Source of the DNA: Gammaproteobacteria bacterium | GTDB lineage: Bacteria > Pseudomonadota > Gammaproteobacteria > Enterobacterales > Kangiellaceae | Reading direction: 5' to 3' | NCBI GenBank assembly: GCA_013373545.1 | Contig: JABXHQ010000062.1 | Coordinates: forward strand, 1 to 43,250 | DNA: 43,250 nt | Shown here: positions 1 to 8,613 of the stretch, piece after piece | Layout: every line of letters begins with the position of its first letter | Numbering within the stretch: position 1 is the first letter of the stretch | Made by a program: the position numbers and the translations under genes | The notes under the pieces: generated by a model | Told to the model about the DNA's origin: nothing | Seen by the model: the letters and a program-made list of their open reading frames with translations, nothing else | Databases searched by the model: none

Positions 1-15
1 AAAGCACTGTAAACG

Positions 16-536
16 ATGATCAATAATCTACCAGAGAAAACGGGTAAAAGCCTAGAACAATGGTTAGAGCTTTTACAAACTCAATCCTTTACTAAGCATT
101 CTGAAGCGGTAAACTTTCTTAAGCAAGAACATGGCGTAACCCATGGATTTGCCAATTCGATTGTACACCTATCCAAACCAGCGCCCGCTTCACCCGATGA
201 CTGGGTGGCTCAGCAGTATCGCGGAAAAGAAACACTGTTACCTATCTATTAGCGGTTAATTGAAGTGGTCAGCCAACTAGGCGACGATGTGATCATCGTG
301 CCGAAAAAACCAGTGTTAGTATTAAGACCAAGAAACAGTTTGCGTTAATTAAACCCGCCACGAAAACGCGGATTGACTTAGGATTAAAACTTACCGGTAT
401 CGAACCACAAGACCGTTTGGGCCCTTCGGGACCTTTTAGAACTATGTGTACTCACCGCATAACTTTAAGCCGTCTTGACGAAGTCGACGCGGTGGTTATC
501 GACTGGATCACTCAAGCCTATCAAGCGCTAAGTTGA
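16..536 (+). pseudogene. Broken DUF4287/DUF5655-domain protein gene
   Basis: The first open stretch (16-252) encodes a 78-residue DUF4287-like N-terminus (PEKTGKSLEQW, HGVTHGFAN). It ends at an in-frame TAG at 250-252 where a Gln codon (CAG) would fit. Reading past that stop continues sensibly (RLIEVVSQLGDD, then VIIVP) until an A-run at 304-309. There the frame must move by one base to recover a DUF5655-like C-terminus (KTKKQFALIKPATKTRIDLG, MCTHRITL, VIDWITQAYQAL), which ends at TGA 534-536. A run of seven A instead of six would restore the frame. The gene therefore carries one nonsense change and one homopolymer frameshift. The domain names come from memory of the family; the two lesions are seen directly. 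Function of the intact family is not well defined. Confidence 0.8.
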
Positions 537-569
537 TACCAATGCTTGCCAAAACGAGAGCCAATAAAA

Positions 570-606
570 GGTTACCCCAGCTTGGTCTTTATTAAGCTGA
601 GTAACC
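570..606. repeat. Interrupted inverted repeat (hairpin)
   Basis: GGTTAC (570-575) pairs with GTAACC (601-606), and CAGCTT (578-583) pairs with AAGCTG (594-599). The two stems are separated by a small internal bulge, and the loop is 10 bases. It lies about 35 bases after the broken DUF4287 gene, in the 213-base gap before the next gene. A loose T-rich stretch follows, but there is no clean U-tract directly after the stem, so a role as terminator is only possible. Confidence 0.4.
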
Positions 607-749
607 CTTGCTCCTGACGAACTTTTTGACTAACCTGAACTCATTCTGATTAATATTCGGCTACCTGATTAAGTTAAATAATTGATCCTTACGATTGTGT
701 TCGACAACTCAATCGTTTGGCAGCCGCAGACTCTTTAGGATAAATCGTT

Positions 750-1124
750 TTGAGTTATAAAATTGCTTTTCACAAAAGTGATGCTTTCGTCGAGCTGCAA
801 TGGTTCGGGGAAGTATTTATTGATGAGCTACTAAAAGCCTTTGCTGAAATTGTCGCCGACCATCGCTATACGCCCGGTCGTGCGTTTCTAATCGATTATC
901 GAGAAGCAACCCCAATGTTACAGTATCAAGATCTAAGTACCCTCGCTAATTTTGCCAAACAAGCACCCGGTAACTATCGCTCTGCGGCGGTTATGAAAGA
1001 TGATCTCGATTTAACCTACGCCAATATCTGGCGTGAATACAGTGTCCATGTTGGCAAAGAGGAGTTTGCTTGTTTTACTTGCTACAAAGACGCAGTGGAC
1101 TGGCTTGAGTCAGAACCTGAGTAA
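750..1124 (+). CDS. Conserved hypothetical protein, possibly STAS/SpoIIAA-like
   Basis: A 124-residue soluble protein without signal peptide or membrane segment. It starts at TTG (750) because no ATG lies near the N-terminus, and an AGGAT-like ribosome site sits about 10 bases upstream. The alternation of short strands and helices (AFVELQWFGEV, RAFLIDYREATPM, FACFTCYKDAVDWLES) resembles the small SpoIIAA/STAS-like proteins common in marine gammaproteobacteria, but no diagnostic motif was seen. It converges with the 1125-1577 gene with no gap. Function unknown; the fold suggestion is inference. Confidence 0.7.
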   Translation: MSYKIAFHKSDAFVELQWFGEVFIDELLKAFAEIVADHRYTPGRAFLIDYREATPMLQYQDLSTLANFAKQAPGNYRSAAVMKDDLDLTYANIWREYSVHVGKEEFACFTCYKDAVDWLESEPE

Positions 1125-1577
1125 TTATCCACCACGAAATTCGCTTAAATCGATCACTACTAGCATAGGTACTCCCTTTGCAACATCACTATATACTGCG
1201 GATAAATAAGCCACCGATAAATCTTCATCTTGTAAACACAACGCCGATATTTTTACTGACTGCTGATCGATCAAGACCGGTAAAGTAAGCCGAGTTCCAA
1301 CCGGTGATATTTGCCAACCTTGAGTCTTATTTCTAATCAATTGTAATTGCACTTGGGCGAATAAGCGCGTGCCTAACGCTTCAAACTGAAGCTGACGCGG
1401 CAAAGAGATTTGCAACTGATGACATTGATCGTTTTGCTTGTATTCAACTTGAATTTCAATCCCGCGAGCTTGTAGATCGTCTTTAGCGACCTCTTCCCAA
1501 CCCACAGCAAAACTTCTGGTCGCAAATAGCAAGCTAATGAGAAATAACGCGAGCGGTAACTTTTTTTCAATCAACAT
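1125..1577 (-). CDS. Hypothetical exported protein
   Basis: A 150-residue protein with a good Sec signal peptide: two Lys near the start, a hydrophobic core LALFLISLLFA, and likely cleavage after SFA around residue 24. The mature part looks beta-rich and has two Cys residues spaced far apart, which suggests a periplasmic or secreted protein. The start codon overlaps the stop of the upstream membrane-protein gene by one base (TAATG), so the two genes are probably translated together. I do not recognise the family. Confidence 0.65.
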   Translation of the reverse strand: MLIEKKLPLALFLISLLFATRSFAVGWEEVAKDDLQARGIEIQVEYKQNDQCHQLQISLPRQLQFEALGTRLFAQVQLQLIRNKTQGWQISPVGTRLTLPVLIDQQSVKISALCLQDEDLSVAYLSAVYSDVAKGVPMLVVIDLSEFRGG

Positions 1578-1900
1578 TATGATGCTTTACCTAATAGTAG
1601 CGACAGCAGCCACATCAGCAGTCCATATAAAGCAATTGAACCGAGCAGCCAACCGAGAGCAAATAAAAACCGTACCAATTTAGAGCGATGCTGTAACCAT
1701 TTTGAACCTCTGCCGACCTTACCAATGGTGGTAAAAGTTAAATAAATTAGCGGTGCCATAAGCACGACTCCAACCCAAAATGCTGCGTCGTGTTGCGTAG
1801 CTGGATAAACCGCCCACCAGCAAACACCTCCCAACACAAAGGCGACTATCGACAGAATGAAAACCCAGGTTGAGTGCTTCGACGGTACAATAGGTGACAT
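1577..1900 (-). CDS. Small hypothetical inner-membrane protein
   Basis: A 107-residue protein with three predicted membrane helices: around residues 12-34 (VFILSIVAFVLGGVCWWAVY), 40-60 (AFWVGVVLMAPLIYLTF) and 77-102 (FLFALGWLLGSIALYGLLMW). A short basic loop (KVGRGSKWLQHRSK) between helices 2 and 3 is probably cytoplasmic. The stop overlaps the start of the next gene by one base, indicating a two-gene operon with the exported protein at 1125-1577. No family was recognised. Confidence 0.65.
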   Translation of the reverse strand: MSPIVPSKHSTWVFILSIVAFVLGGVCWWAVYPATQHDAAFWVGVVLMAPLIYLTFTTIGKVGRGSKWLQHRSKLVRFLFALGWLLGSIALYGLLMWLLSLLLGKAS

Positions 1901-2105
1901 AGATTAACTCTTTATTGCAAATGATTCGTCTGTTGGCGGTCAACAACGCTCTACGTAAATGAAACATTCATACAGCCATGAGTCGAAGCAGACTAAATAG
2001 TATTAATGGTTATCGTCCTGACCATAGGTAGACTCAGTTAATTAAAGTCTATAAGCATGATGCAAAACCTTTTCAAGGCCCTACCATTGCTACTGTTTTA
2101 TGATT

Positions 2106-3338
2106 TTAAAACACAAAATAAAAGCGATGACTGGTTAGCCAAATCGGGTAGTCAACATACATCATAAAACCAATATATTGATTCGGATCGGCGCCTAGCA
2201 TTTCAAACCCACAGCCAACTAAGTTATCGGCAAAGTCGACTTTCAATTTATTATCGAGTTGCGGTTCCGATGGGTTGACTAAATTAATCTCCGGTGACTC
2301 ACTAAAACGTTCGCACCACAAGTCTTCTGGTTGATGAAATTTCTCATGAATTTTTACACTCGAGGGATAACAACCGCCTTGAATACGTGCATGCTGACCC
2401 AGCTCGCGCTCGATAAAGGTCACCAGCGCAATGCGCTTGGCCGGACTGCGTTGCATCAAGCTTTGACAGACCACTTTATAATCATCCATCAGCGGATTGG
2501 GCTGTGTGCGTGCATCAAAGTGTGCCGTCGTTATATTAAATTGTCCACTATTGATCGGTGGTAAAGTGTGATCATAAACCAACGCATTTTTCAGGTTAGC
2601 AACCCCTGCGTAAGTGTTTTCAACACCCGGTGTTGAGTACTCGCTAAGCAAGAACTCTTGCGAAACATCGGCATCAATACGATGCTGCTCAGCGCTGGTT
2701 AAGACTTGCGGATGATTCACCACCAGCTCGGCTAGGTTGCCACCAAAATGTTGCACGAAGGGTCGCGCAGCGTGTGACAGTTCTACGCCTGACTTATTCG
2801 CAATAATAAACTCATCTAAAAACGTATGATTATTTGGGTTCACCCGCATAAAGCAAAGTCCCAAATATAGATCGACCGACTCACCGGTTAATTCGCGATT
2901 CATTTCATAGGCATTTTTGCGCATCACGCGCGAAAAACTCTGCAATGAACCCGACGTATATTTTTGATACTTTTCAATTTGCCGCTTTAAATCGGACTGA
3001 CTCGTCGCAAACTTTAGAATCAAATCTTCATACTGTTTGGTCATCAATTCGAAGCGCTGGAGATTTTGCGGCTCGCGCAAGCGATCGATAAAGCTGTCGT
3101 GTAGTTGCACTAAACCGCTCACACCCGGCAAAGTTACAATGACATCTAAGCCACTTTGGGTTTTGGTTAACGCTTGCACCAAACGTTGGCAGGTCGACTT
3201 ATTGACCCCGCTCCAGCGAGCCAGACCGGCAATGCTCCGCGCTGAGCGAGGTAATAAATCAAAAGTTTCATTTAAAACCTTTTTAAAATGATCGCCGGTC
3301 CGCTGAATTTGTGCAATTTCGGAGTCAGTTAATGCCAT
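2106..3338 (-). CDS. Helix-turn-helix protein of unknown family
   Basis: A 410-residue soluble protein. Residues ~25-75 (LLPRSARSIAGLARWSGVNK, then STCQRLVQAL) look like a winged-helix/IclR-type DNA-binding helix-turn-helix. The rest does not resemble the IclR effector domain. Residues ~95-150 are rich in charged helical sequence (LMTKQYEDLILKFATSQSDL), a possible dimerisation helix. The C-terminal ~250 residues are an undetermined domain ending in an aromatic-rich tail (HRFYFVF). There is no signal peptide or membrane helix. Start is ATG 3338. It stands alone, with 205 bases on its downstream side and ~290 on its upstream side before the divergent subtilase. A transcription factor role is inferred from the N-terminus only. 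Confidence 0.7.
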   Translation of the reverse strand: MALTDSEIAQIQRTGDHFKKVLNETFDLLPRSARSIAGLARWSGVNKSTCQRLVQALTKTQSGLDVIVTLPGVSGLVQLHDSFIDRLREPQNLQRFELMTKQYEDLILKFATSQSDLKRQIEKYQKYTSGSLQSFSRVMRKNAYEMNRELTGESVDLYLGLCFMRVNPNNHTFLDEFIIANKSGVELSHAARPFVQHFGGNLAELVVNHPQVLTSAEQHRIDADVSQEFLLSEYSTPGVENTYAGVANLKNALVYDHTLPPINSGQFNITTAHFDARTQPNPLMDDYKVVCQSLMQRSPAKRIALVTFIERELGQHARIQGGCYPSSVKIHEKFHQPEDLWCERFSESPEINLVNPSEPQLDNKLKVDFADNLVGCGFEMLGADPNQYIGFMMYVDYPIWLTSHRFYFVF

Positions 3339-3628
3339 TTGGCCATCCTAGGTGTTTTTTTAGCCTGGTCGGATCAGATTAAAGCACGCTTATAAATCAT
3401 ACAGTTAACCCGACATCTATCGTCTTCATAATACTTGGTTATATCACATAATAGCAAATCCCGGTTGCATTTAAGGCTAACCTGAAATAGCATCCTAATT
3501 ACATCTGAGATACATATAAAATAACTCTCCGCTGTAGATGTGCCGCAATAAGCAGTTGCCAAAACTGTTACAACTATAACGAAAGTACGACCAAGCCTAA
3601 GACCCTTAGGCAGGGTATGGAGGAAACC
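3339..3628. other. Divergent intergenic region between HTH gene and subtilase
   Basis: About 290 bases hold the promoters of both flanking genes. A 62-codon minus-strand reading frame here (3374-3562) lacks a ribosome site and recognisable protein features, and is treated as chance. No clear operator palindrome was seen, and no -35/-10 pair with good spacing could be assigned. Confidence 0.4.
3619..3623 (+). promoter_or_regulatory. Shine-Dalgarno GGAGG that sets the subtilase start
   Basis: GGAGG lies five bases before ATG 3629. An earlier in-frame ATG at 3617 overlaps this site and would add MEET before the signal peptide. The ribosome site therefore favours the 3629 start, giving an N-terminus of MKLNKLALAMG. 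Confidence 0.75.
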
Positions 3629-5482
3629 ATGAAACTAAACAAACTCGCGCTCGCAATGGGCCTAATGAGTGTCCCGTTTATCCACGCGGGTGAGCTTAAA
3701 AAAGCTGCGAATCCTAACAATGTCATCCAAGATCAATACATCGTTGTATTTAAAGACACCGCACTTGCCAAAAACGGCATGGCGCTCGGTCCGAATGCAA
3801 TGAAAGGTGCGGTGGATAATGCTTCTGCGCAACTTGCAAAATCATTAAACGCCAGCGTACAAATGAAATTCTCTGCAGCACTGCGCGGTGCAGTGTTCGA
3901 AATGGATGAGAAGACCGCCGCTAAAATGGCGAAGCATCCTTTAGTCGACTTTATCGAACCCGATCAAATGGTCACGATAAATGCGACCCAAAATAATGCT
4001 ACTTGGGGTTTAGATCGAATCGACCAACGCGGTGGTTCACTAGACTCTCAGTACACTTATAACACTAATGCTTCGAATGTGAATGTCTACATTCTCGACA
4101 CCGGTGTTAACAATCACTCTGACTTCGGCGGCCGCGTTTCTAGCGGTTATGACTTTATCGATAACGATAACAACACCTCAGATTGTCAAGGCCACGGTAC
4201 GCATGTTGCGGGTACAGTAGCATCGGCCACTTACGGTGTTGCAAAAGGCGCAGACATTATTGGCGTGCGCGTTCTCGATTGCCAAGGTTCAGGTTCTTAC
4301 TCCGGCATCATCTCAGGTATCGACTGGGTTGCACAAAACCACGTGAAACCAGCCGTTGCTAATATGAGTCTTGGTGGTGGTTCTTCATCATCCATAGACA
4401 ACGCAACCAACAACCTCGTCGCAGCAGGTGTTGTGACTGTTGTCGCCGCCGGTAATGACAACAGCAATGCTTGTAATTACTCTCCGGCGCGCGCTGCGGA
4501 TGCGATTACTGTTGGTTCTACCACCAGTAGCGATTCGCGTTCCTCTTTCTCGAACTATGGAAGTTGTGTTGACATTTTTGCTCCTGGTTCAAACATCACT
4601 TCTACTAGTATGAATGGTGGTTCTCAAACGATGAGTGGAACGTCGATGGCGAGTCCTCACGTTGCTGGTGTCGCTGCGTTGTACTTAGCTAATAACCCAA
4701 ATGCTACGCCTTCACAGGTTGAGCAGGCGTTAGAAGATAATGCAACTCAGAATGCCATCAGCGGTGTGAACGGCTCGCCAAACCTTTTGGCTTACTCGCT
4801 ATTTGATGGTGGCACCACACCTCCTCCACCGCCACCTCCAGGTGACAATAAACTTACCAACGGCGAACCGGTCAGTGGCTTGAGTGCGTCAACCGGTAAT
4901 GACATTGTTTACACGCTTGAAGTGCCACAAGGCGCCAGCAACATCAGCTTCCAGATCAGTGGTGGCTCAGGTGATGCCGATATGTACGTGAAGTTTGGTT
5001 CAGCACCGACTGACAGTAGCTATGACTGCCGTCCATACCGCAATGGCAATAACGAAACCTGTAGTGGTAACCAAACCGGTGGTACTTACTATGTGCGCGT
5101 GAAAGCTTACAGCGCTTTCTCTGGCGTGACATTAGTGGGTAGCTATGACGGTGGCACTACACCTCCTCCAGGCGGTAATGACCCAATTGATGTAAGTGCT
5201 AGCAACATTGTTGTTAACTACGGTCAATGGACTCGTTACTATTATGACTTACCAGCCGGCTATTCAAACTTAACGGTGAGCATTTCCGGTGGTGTGGGTG
5301 ACGCAGACTTATACGTTCGTTACGGCGCTGAATCAACGGCAAGCCAGTACGATTGTCGTCCATATAAATCAGGCAACAATGAGACGTGTACTTTCCAAAA
5401 TCCACAAGATGGTCGTTGGTACTTAGATCTCTATGGTTACAGCGCAGCTTCAGGTATTACCCTACGCTTGCAAGCTAACTAA
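3629..5482 (+). CDS. Secreted subtilisin-like serine protease (S8, proteinase K type) with two PPC domains
   Basis: A 617-residue extracellular endopeptidase. In order: a signal peptide (to about residue 21); an I9-type propeptide (QYIVVFKDTALA to VDFIEPDQ, ~33-115); the S8 catalytic domain; a TTPPPPPPPG linker; PPC domain 1 (~410-508); a second Pro/Gly linker; and PPC domain 2 to the C-terminus. The catalytic triad is visible as Asp157 (VYILDTGV), His189 (GHGTHVAG) and Ser339 (SGTSMASPHVAG), with the oxyanion Asn in VVAAGND. In this family PPC domains are usually removed after secretion or bind insoluble substrates. It is monocistronic, divergent from the HTH gene, and followed directly by a strong terminator. 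Role is probably scavenging of external protein. Confidence 0.95.
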   Translation: MKLNKLALAMGLMSVPFIHAGELKKAANPNNVIQDQYIVVFKDTALAKNGMALGPNAMKGAVDNASAQLAKSLNASVQMKFSAALRGAVFEMDEKTAAKMAKHPLVDFIEPDQMVTINATQNNATWGLDRIDQRGGSLDSQYTYNTNASNVNVYILDTGVNNHSDFGGRVSSGYDFIDNDNNTSDCQGHGTHVAGTVASATYGVAKGADIIGVRVLDCQGSGSYSGIISGIDWVAQNHVKPAVANMSLGGGSSSSIDNATNNLVAAGVVTVVAAGNDNSNACNYSPARAADAITVGSTTSSDSRSSFSNYGSCVDIFAPGSNITSTSMNGGSQTMSGTSMASPHVAGVAALYLANNPNATPSQVEQALEDNATQNAISGVNGSPNLLAYSLFDGGTTPPPPPPPGDNKLTNGEPVSGLSASTGNDIVYTLEVPQGASNISFQISGGSGDADMYVKFGSAPTDSSYDCRPYRNGNNETCSGNQTGGTYYVRVKAYSAFSGVTLVGSYDGGTTPPPGGNDPIDVSASNIVVNYGQWTRYYYDLPAGYSNLTVSISGGVGDADLYVRYGAESTASQYDCRPYKSGNNETCTFQNPQDGRWYLDLYGYSAASGITLRLQAN

Positions 5483-5493
5483 AACCAAAGCAA

Positions 5494-5526
5494 TAAAAAA
5501 AGGGAAGCATGTGCTTCCCTTTTTTA
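5494..5526. terminator. Bidirectional rho-independent terminator
   Basis: GGGAAGC (5502-5508) and GCTTCCC (5513-5519) form a stem with a four-base loop. It is flanked by an A-run on the left and a T-run on the right, so it can end transcription from both the subtilase (+) and the RND operon (-). It sits between the two convergent stop codons. Confidence 0.9.
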
Positions 5527-5541
5527 TTTTAGTCCGCTTGG

Positions 5542-8500
5542 TTAGGTTGATTTGATCCGAAATAACATCGCATAAAGCACCGGTACAATCACCAATGTTA
5601 AAATGGTAGCAAAACCGAGTCCAAACATAATGGTAACAGCCATTGCACGGAAGAACACATCAAACAATAATGGAATCATGCCTAAAATTGTCGTAATCGC
5701 CGCCATCGAAACGGGACGCACACGACTCACGCCAGAATCAATAATGGCGCGATAAGGCTCCTTGCCTTGCGCTAACTCTAAGTTAATTTGATCAACCAAA
5801 ACAATACCATTTTTAATCAGCATTCCCGACAAGCTTAACAGCCCTAATAACGCCATAAAACTAAAAGAAGCGTTCATAACTAACATACCGAAAGTTACCC
5901 CGATAATGGCTAGCGGTACAGTTAACCAAATCACCAGAGGAACGCGCACCGAATTAAACAACAACACGGTGATCATAAACATCGCAACATACCCGAGGGG
6001 TAACGAACCAAAAATGGCTTTTTGTGCTTTGCTTGAAGACTCAAACTCACCACCCCACTCAAACTCATAGCCACGAGGCAACTCAATCGCTTCAATATCC
6101 GACTTAACCCGAGCCAAGACTGACGCCGCCGTATCATTACTCAACACATCATGATCGGCTTGCACCGACAAAGTACGTTTTCTATCACGTCTTAAAATTA
6201 ACGAGTTTTCCCATTCAACTTTAAAGTCCGAAACGACTTGTGTAATGGGTACATACACGCCCAGTGCGGGGCTGTAGATTTGCAAATCGCTTAAGCTGTC
6301 AATGGTCAAACGTTGCGATTCCGGCGCTCGTGCCACAATCGGCAACATGTCGGTTCCTTCGCGATATAGGCCCACTTGTTTACCGCTAAAATTCGTTAGC
6401 AAAATATCATCAATATCCGACTTACCAATGCCTAAACGACGCGCAACGGACTCATTAATTTGCGGGCGAATAACCTTGGTTTTTTCTTGCCAAGTATGTC
6501 GCACATTATGCGCACTCGGTTCAGCCTGCAATAGGTTAATGGCTTGTGCCGCCAGTTCACGCAACACTGCAGGTTCCGCGCCGGAAAACCGCACCTCAAT
6601 TTTAGCTTCGCTCGACGGCCCAATCTCCATCGGCTTAACTTTCATCATGCCATTGGGAAAATGGCGGTTGCTGTGTTCGCGTACCCGCGCCATCACTAAG
6701 GCCACTTGTTCTCGAGATTCAACCCGCACAATCGCTTGACCATAACCGGCATAAGATTTTTGCGGTGCGTAAGTTAGCATGAACCGCGGCGCTCCGCGGC
6801 CCACCGTAGTCGACACTTCAGTGACTTCTGGTTGCGCCAATAAGAAAGCTTGTAATTGCTCAATATCGTGCTGCGTTTCACGAATATCGGAACCTTGAAA
6901 ACGCCAATAGTCAACGTAAAACATTGGCGTATTAGAGGCCGGAAAAAACGACTGTTTTACCTGACCAAAGCCAACAACAGCGGCCACTAACATTCCAAAC
7001 ATAGCAACTATGGTTAGCACTCGATGATGTAGGGTAAATCCGAGTAAGCGACGATAAAACTCAAAGATCGCACCACGATAAGGATCCGCCTGCTCAGTAT
7101 TCAAGTTTTGCTCAAGGGCCTCGTCTGCTTTAGTTTTTGCAAACATCAAGTCAGCGAAAAATGGCGTCAAGGTAATAGCCGTTATCCAACTGAGTAACAA
7201 CGAAATAAGCAGCACCCAAAACAGACTACCGGCAAATTCACCTGTGGCATCGGATGATAAGCCAATCGGTGCAAATGCCGTGATCGCAATAACGGTTGCT
7301 CCCAGCAGTGGCCACTTGGTCTGATTAACAATGCTAACCGCTGCTTTCGCCGTCGACTGTCCGCGCTTTAACCCAACCAAAATGCCTTCGGTGATCACAA
7401 TGGCGTTATCGACCAACATCCCCAGCGCAATAATCAAAGCGCCCAAGGAAATACGCTGCAAATCTATCGCCATTAACTTCATAAAAATAAAGGTGCCAAG
7501 TACGGTTAACAGCAAAATTAAACCAATTAACACACCGCTACGCAGTCCCATGAACAGCAGTAGCACAATAATCACAATGCCAACCGCTTCCATTAGGCTA
7601 ACCACAAAACCATCAACCGATTTAGCCACTTCATCGGGTTGTTTATAAACCGGATTGATCGCCATACCCAGGGGACGTTGATAATCGATGTCCGCCAGTT
7701 TGGCATCGATATGCTCGCCGACATCAACGACATTCACATTACTTGCAAAAGAGATCCCAACAAAGATTGCGGGCTTAGCATTGTAATTGATGATGTTGTC
7801 CGGAACTTCCACATATTCTTTTTTAACCTCAGCAACATCGCCAAGATAAATTAATTTTCCTTCACCCGGCTTCGAGATCAGCAAGCTTTCAAGTTCTTTG
7901 ACACTATTGAATTCACCGGTTGGATGAAAACGAATCGACTCACTGCCAACTTTAATTCTTCCCGCATTCGATACTGTATTTTGAGCTTGCAGCAATTGCA
8001 CAATATGCGCAGCAGGAATTCCCAAATGTGATAAACGATGAGTTGAAATTTCAACCACCACTTGTTGTTGGCGCAACCCCGAGGTAGTCACCTTACCCAC
8101 GCCCTCAACCAACACCAGCTCACGCTTTAAAAAATCAACGTAGTCACTCACTTCTTCATAACTGTAACCGTCTCCGGTAATCGCATATAACATTCCGTAG
8201 ACATCACCAAAATCATCCACCACTAAAGGTGCTTGTACACCAGGCGGTAATTGCGGTCTTAAATCATTAACTTTATGCCGTAGCTCATCCCAAATTTGCT
8301 TCAATTGCTGCTTTCGATAATGACTTTTCATTTCAACAATAATTTGCGACTGACCATTCGATGAAATGGAGGTAACAAAATCGACATAGGGAAGCGATTG
8401 AATGGCATTTTCTAATGGATAAGTGACTTCTTCTTCCACTTGGGTCGGACTGGCGCCCGGGTATTGAGTGAGAATCATCGCCTGCTTAATCGTAAACTCA

Positions 8501-8613
8501 GGATCCTCAAGTCGCCCCAATCCTTGATAGCTTATAATGCCACCTAAGAGCAATAATGTAGCCATCATCCAACTGATGACTTTTTTGTCTATCGATAGCT
8601 GAGCTATGTTCAT
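5542..8613 (-). CDS. RND efflux transporter permease (HAE-1 like)
   Basis: A 1023-residue inner-membrane pump with the usual RND layout: an N-terminal helix, a large periplasmic loop, a helix cluster around residues 335-480, a second loop, and a C-terminal helix cluster. It exports amphiphilic or toxic compounds using the proton gradient, with the adaptor encoded just upstream and an outer-membrane channel not present in this window. The TM4 proton-relay motif reads LVDNAIV (Asp402-Asn403) where AcrB has two adjacent Asp. The TM10 Lys is kept (Lys934 in LIKNGIV). The start overlaps the adaptor stop by one base (TAATG). Substrate cannot be predicted. Confidence 0.93.
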   Translation of the reverse strand: MNIAQLSIDKKVISWMMATLLLLGGIISYQGLGRLEDPEFTIKQAMILTQYPGASPTQVEEEVTYPLENAIQSLPYVDFVTSISSNGQSQIIVEMKSHYRKQQLKQIWDELRHKVNDLRPQLPPGVQAPLVVDDFGDVYGMLYAITGDGYSYEEVSDYVDFLKRELVLVEGVGKVTTSGLRQQQVVVEISTHRLSHLGIPAAHIVQLLQAQNTVSNAGRIKVGSESIRFHPTGEFNSVKELESLLISKPGEGKLIYLGDVAEVKKEYVEVPDNIINYNAKPAIFVGISFASNVNVVDVGEHIDAKLADIDYQRPLGMAINPVYKQPDEVAKSVDGFVVSLMEAVGIVIIVLLLFMGLRSGVLIGLILLLTVLGTFIFMKLMAIDLQRISLGALIIALGMLVDNAIVITEGILVGLKRGQSTAKAAVSIVNQTKWPLLGATVIAITAFAPIGLSSDATGEFAGSLFWVLLISLLLSWITAITLTPFFADLMFAKTKADEALEQNLNTEQADPYRGAIFEFYRRLLGFTLHHRVLTIVAMFGMLVAAVVGFGQVKQSFFPASNTPMFYVDYWRFQGSDIRETQHDIEQLQAFLLAQPEVTEVSTTVGRGAPRFMLTYAPQKSYAGYGQAIVRVESREQVALVMARVREHSNRHFPNGMMKVKPMEIGPSSEAKIEVRFSGAEPAVLRELAAQAINLLQAEPSAHNVRHTWQEKTKVIRPQINESVARRLGIGKSDIDDILLTNFSGKQVGLYREGTDMLPIVARAPESQRLTIDSLSDLQIYSPALGVYVPITQVVSDFKVEWENSLILRRDRKRTLSVQADHDVLSNDTAASVLARVKSDIEAIELPRGYEFEWGGEFESSSKAQKAIFGSLPLGYVAMFMITVLLFNSVRVPLVIWLTVPLAIIGVTFGMLVMNASFSFMALLGLLSLSGMLIKNGIVLVDQINLELAQGKEPYRAIIDSGVSRVRPVSMAAITTILGMIPLLFDVFFRAMAVTIMFGLGFATILTLVIVPVLYAMLFRIKST

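Noticed and set aside
3374-3562. 62-codon minus-strand reading frame before the subtilase
   Set aside because: No ribosome site, odd composition, and it occupies a divergent promoter region.
6302-6739. 145-codon plus-strand frame inside the RND permease gene
   Set aside because: Antisense shadow of a clear coding region, with no independent evidence.
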